Assembly: GCF_014636865.1 (NCBI RefSeq)
Contig: NZ_BMER01000001.1
Span: forward strand, 1,910,718-1,974,717
Reading direction: 5' to 3'
Origin: Parapedobacter pyrenivorans
GTDB taxonomy: Bacteria; Bacteroidota; Bacteroidia; Sphingobacteriales; Sphingobacteriaceae
Length of the DNA: 64,000 bases
This document shows positions 61,652 to 64,000 of the stretch, one piece after another (the first letter of the stretch is position 1; the number at the start of each line of letters is the position of its first letter). Under the pieces are notes generated by a model, which saw only the letters and a program-made list of their open reading frames with translations, had not been told where the DNA came from and did no database searches. The position numbers and the translations under genes are program-made.

Positions 61652-63961
61652 TTATTCTTTCTCCGATGCCTTAAGTCGCAATTTCAATAAACTGACTACC
61701 CCCACTGCAGCGATGCTCAATACCACGATTTCAAACATCGTATCGAGACCCCTGAAGTCGACCAGAATAACGTTGACAACATTTTTCCCCTTGGCCAGTA
61801 GGTACGCGTTGTCTCCATAAAATTTACTTACCGTGCCGTCTACGGGTTGGTTTAAAACTTGTATGGCAACCAGCGCGATGACCAATCCAAATGCCGAGGC
61901 CACGATGCCATCGCGTATTCTTACCCCACGGTTGGCAAAATTGAGGAACGGCGGCAGCCTGAATAGGACCAGTACAAACAGTACGACGGTAAGCGTATCA
62001 ATGGTGAATTGGGTCATCGCCAAATCGGGAGCGCTGTAAAATACGAATAAGAGACAGATGCAGTAGCCGATGACGCTCGTTGCCACCACAGCCGTAAGGC
62101 GCGAAGGGGCCGTGACGGTGATGTAAATAGCAGCAATGAGTATTCCCACCACCACCACTTCGTAGATGCTTATCGGCGAAAGGGTGTCGAACGTCAACTT
62201 GATCGGCCCACCCGTAAACAATCGAAATGCCAACAATAATATGGCGAATATGATGATGCGTAGTAGGTATACCCGAAGGTAACCATTGTGCAACGTGCGG
62301 GTGTATCTAATGGAGATCTTACGAGCATACCGTGCCAGGCTACCGATAATATGCTTTGGTGCCAGGTTGTTGTACCGTTCGATACTGGCCAGACTCGCGG
62401 CCGAGGGTTTCCGTACAATATACAATAGTGTACCCAACGCGAGGGTGACACCACTCAACAGTAACACCAAATTGAAGCCATGCCATATTTTCAACGGGGA
62501 GTCGATAGCCGATTGGTGCATCACATAGGCGGCGGGGTTGAGCAAGGCGTCGTCGACCAACCAAGGGGCGCAACCAAGAATAATGCCCAGTATCGCTAAG
62601 AGTAGCGGGGCGCCCCACATGAGGCCGTTGGGAAGGTGTACCTGGGCAAAACTGTCGGGCAGGTTACCCGTGAAGGGCTTGATGCCCGCCATAAAGCCGG
62701 CGCATAAGAGCAAGCCGTTAGTGAGCAGGGCCAGCGTAGTGAGGGCGATCATCCAGAAACCGGTAGTCTGCAACGTAGCCTCATATATGAGGTCTTTGCC
62801 GATAAATCCAAAGGTGAGCGGCAGGCCAGCACTGGATAATGCCGCCAATATGCCTGCAACGGAAAGAGGCATCAATACCTTGCGCAGACCCGACAACTGT
62901 GTCACATCGCGCGTGCCGGTCTCGTGGTCGATAACGCCAGCTGTCAGGAATAGCGAGGCTTTGTACAGCGCATGTACCAGAATGAATACGGAAGCCGCTA
63001 GTAATGACTCGGCGGTGCCGATTCCGATGAGGAAAACCAGCATTCCCAGCGCTGCAATGGTCGAATACGCCAGAATCGATTTTAGGTCCGTCCGGAAAAT
63101 GGAGTGAAATGCGCTGTAGAGCATGGTGATGCCACCGATCACGACGAGTGGGTACATCCAATAATCGGTGCCACCCAAAACCGGCTGAAGCCTGGCCAAT
63201 AGGTAAATGCCCGCTTTGACCATGGTGGCCGAGTGCAGGTATGCCGACACGGGGGTGGGCGCTTTCATGGCTCCGGGCAACCAGAAGTGGAAGGGGAATT
63301 GGGCCGATTTCGTGAATGCACCGGCAAATACCAAGATCAGGATTAATCCATATAGGGTATGGCTTTTAAGAAATTCATTGCTGCCCAACATTTCCTGTAT
63401 CGAGTAGCTACCCGATAAATGGCCCATCAGAATCAATCCAGCCATCAGCAAGAAGCCGCCACCCCCGGTTACACCTAGGGCAATCAACGAGCTTTTGCGA
63501 GACGCCCCATTGCCATTATTGAATCCGATGAGGAAAAACGAGCTAATGCTGGTGAGCTCCCAAAAGATGAAAAGGAGCAATACATTGTCGGCCAATACTA
63601 CGCCCAACATGGCTGCCATGAACAGACTAAGGTAGCCGTAGAATCGATCGAGGTACCGGTGCCCCTTCAGATACGGCGCAGCATATAAAAATACCAGTGA
63701 ACCAACTCCCGTAATCAACAGGCTAAACAACAGGGAGAGCCCATCTAAATGGAAATCAAAATTGATTCCCAAACTGGGCACCCAAGGATGATGGGAATGG
63801 ACATGGCGACCGTCTTGGATTGCAGGAATGAAACTGATGAAATAAGCAAATAAGGTAATCGGCAACAAAGCGACTAGGATAGCCAGCCGGCCGCGAAGAT
63901 ACTTCCCGAATGGGATATATAAGATGGAAACAATCAGGCCTGCAAGTACAGCTATCAGCAT
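61652..63961 (-). CDS. mrpA: Mrp antiporter subunit A
   Basis: 769 residues, NuoL-like, with about 20 membrane segments. LLFIFWELTSISSFFLIGF near 128 (conserved Glu), FPFHFWLPGAMKAPTPVSAYLHSATMVKAG near 223 (split across the proton path) and the NuoJ-like C-terminal domain (about 590-760) identify it. First gene of the operon; only 39 bases upstream are visible and no promoter can be named. The full A-G set means a complete Mrp complex for Na+/pH homeostasis. Confidence 0.95.
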   Translation of the reverse strand: MLIAVLAGLIVSILYIPFGKYLRGRLAILVALLPITLFAYFISFIPAIQDGRHVHSHHPWVPSLGINFDFHLDGLSLLFSLLITGVGSLVFLYAAPYLKGHRYLDRFYGYLSLFMAAMLGVVLADNVLLLFIFWELTSISSFFLIGFNNGNGASRKSSLIALGVTGGGGFLLMAGLILMGHLSGSYSIQEMLGSNEFLKSHTLYGLILILVFAGAFTKSAQFPFHFWLPGAMKAPTPVSAYLHSATMVKAGIYLLARLQPVLGGTDYWMYPLVVIGGITMLYSAFHSIFRTDLKSILAYSTIAALGMLVFLIGIGTAESLLAASVFILVHALYKASLFLTAGVIDHETGTRDVTQLSGLRKVLMPLSVAGILAALSSAGLPLTFGFIGKDLIYEATLQTTGFWMIALTTLALLTNGLLLCAGFMAGIKPFTGNLPDSFAQVHLPNGLMWGAPLLLAILGIILGCAPWLVDDALLNPAAYVMHQSAIDSPLKIWHGFNLVLLLSGVTLALGTLLYIVRKPSAASLASIERYNNLAPKHIIGSLARYARKISIRYTRTLHNGYLRVYLLRIIIFAILLLAFRLFTGGPIKLTFDTLSPISIYEVVVVGILIAAIYITVTAPSRLTAVVATSVIGYCICLLFVFYSAPDLAMTQFTIDTLTVVLFVLVLFRLPPFLNFANRGVRIRDGIVASAFGLVIALVAIQVLNQPVDGTVSKFYGDNAYLLAKGKNVVNVILVDFRGLDTMFEIVVLSIAAVGVVSLLKLRLKASEKE

Positions 63962-64000
63962 CTATCAAGTTCATTTAGTCCTCGGAGGGCACTAAAATAT

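Noticed and set aside
1-64000. CRISPR arrays, tRNA or rRNA genes, toxin-antitoxin or phage-defence systems
   Set aside because: No regularly spaced repeats, cloverleaf-like sequences or defence-family proteins were found.

Overview
The window looks like chromosome of a Bacteroidota member, most likely family Sphingobacteriaceae; a Pedobacter/Parapedobacter-type genome is my guess. The evidence is a flexirubin-type pigment locus with DarA/DarB, a Wzi-family capsule assembly protein, a trifunctional MMPL/acyltransferase/methyltransferase fusion, LytTR two-component signalling, and promoters of the Bacteroidota type (TTG, 20-bp spacer, TAnnTTTG). I saw no tRNA, rRNA, CRISPR array, insertion sequence or phage gene.

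Region 1 (1-19.7 kb) is a flexirubin (aryl polyene esterified to a dialkylresorcinol) gene cluster. A tightly coupled minus-strand operon runs from a tyrosine ammonia-lyase (15347) leftwards. It contains fabG, a ketosynthase, an ACP, an acyltransferase, darA, darB, two hot-dog dehydratases, a small HTH-like protein, a BtrH-like acyltransferase, an ABC exporter, a thioesterase, more ketosynthases (some without the active-site Cys) and a second ACP. It leaves the window at base 1. Divergently transcribed are a halogenase-like flavoprotein, a C45-type Ntn acyltransferase/hydrolase and a PaaK-like acid ligase. The two directions share one perfect 46-bp palindrome that holds two overlapping promoters.

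Region 2 (19.7-24.9 kb) holds a TPR histidine kinase with its LytTR response regulator, a divergent lipoprotein and LemA-like gene, and a threonine aldolase. Between the kinase and the lipoprotein lie two 9-bp direct repeats separated by 12 bp, the geometry expected for a LytTR operator.

Region 3 (24.9-47.6 kb) is a single-direction exopolysaccharide/capsule operon of the Wzy type. In order of transcription it encodes a priming phosphoglycosyltransferase, a PHP-type phosphatase, a Wza-like exporter, a Wzc-like tyrosine kinase, GDP-fucose synthesis (fcl, gmd), a flippase, two pyruvyltransferase-like proteins, two hexapeptide acetyltransferases, seven glycosyltransferases, a Wzy-like polymerase and Wzi.

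Region 4 (48.0-57.0 kb) has a topoisomerase IV subunit A gene with a clear promoter. Next comes a second pigment-type module: the trifunctional MMPL exporter fusion, a GT2-DUF2062 protein, a small periplasmic protein and a FabZ-like dehydratase. The pigment genes therefore appear split into two blocks around the polysaccharide operon. Region 5 (57.0-64.0 kb) has an exported lactonase-family beta-propeller and a complete seven-gene Mrp cation/proton antiporter operon (mrpA-G).
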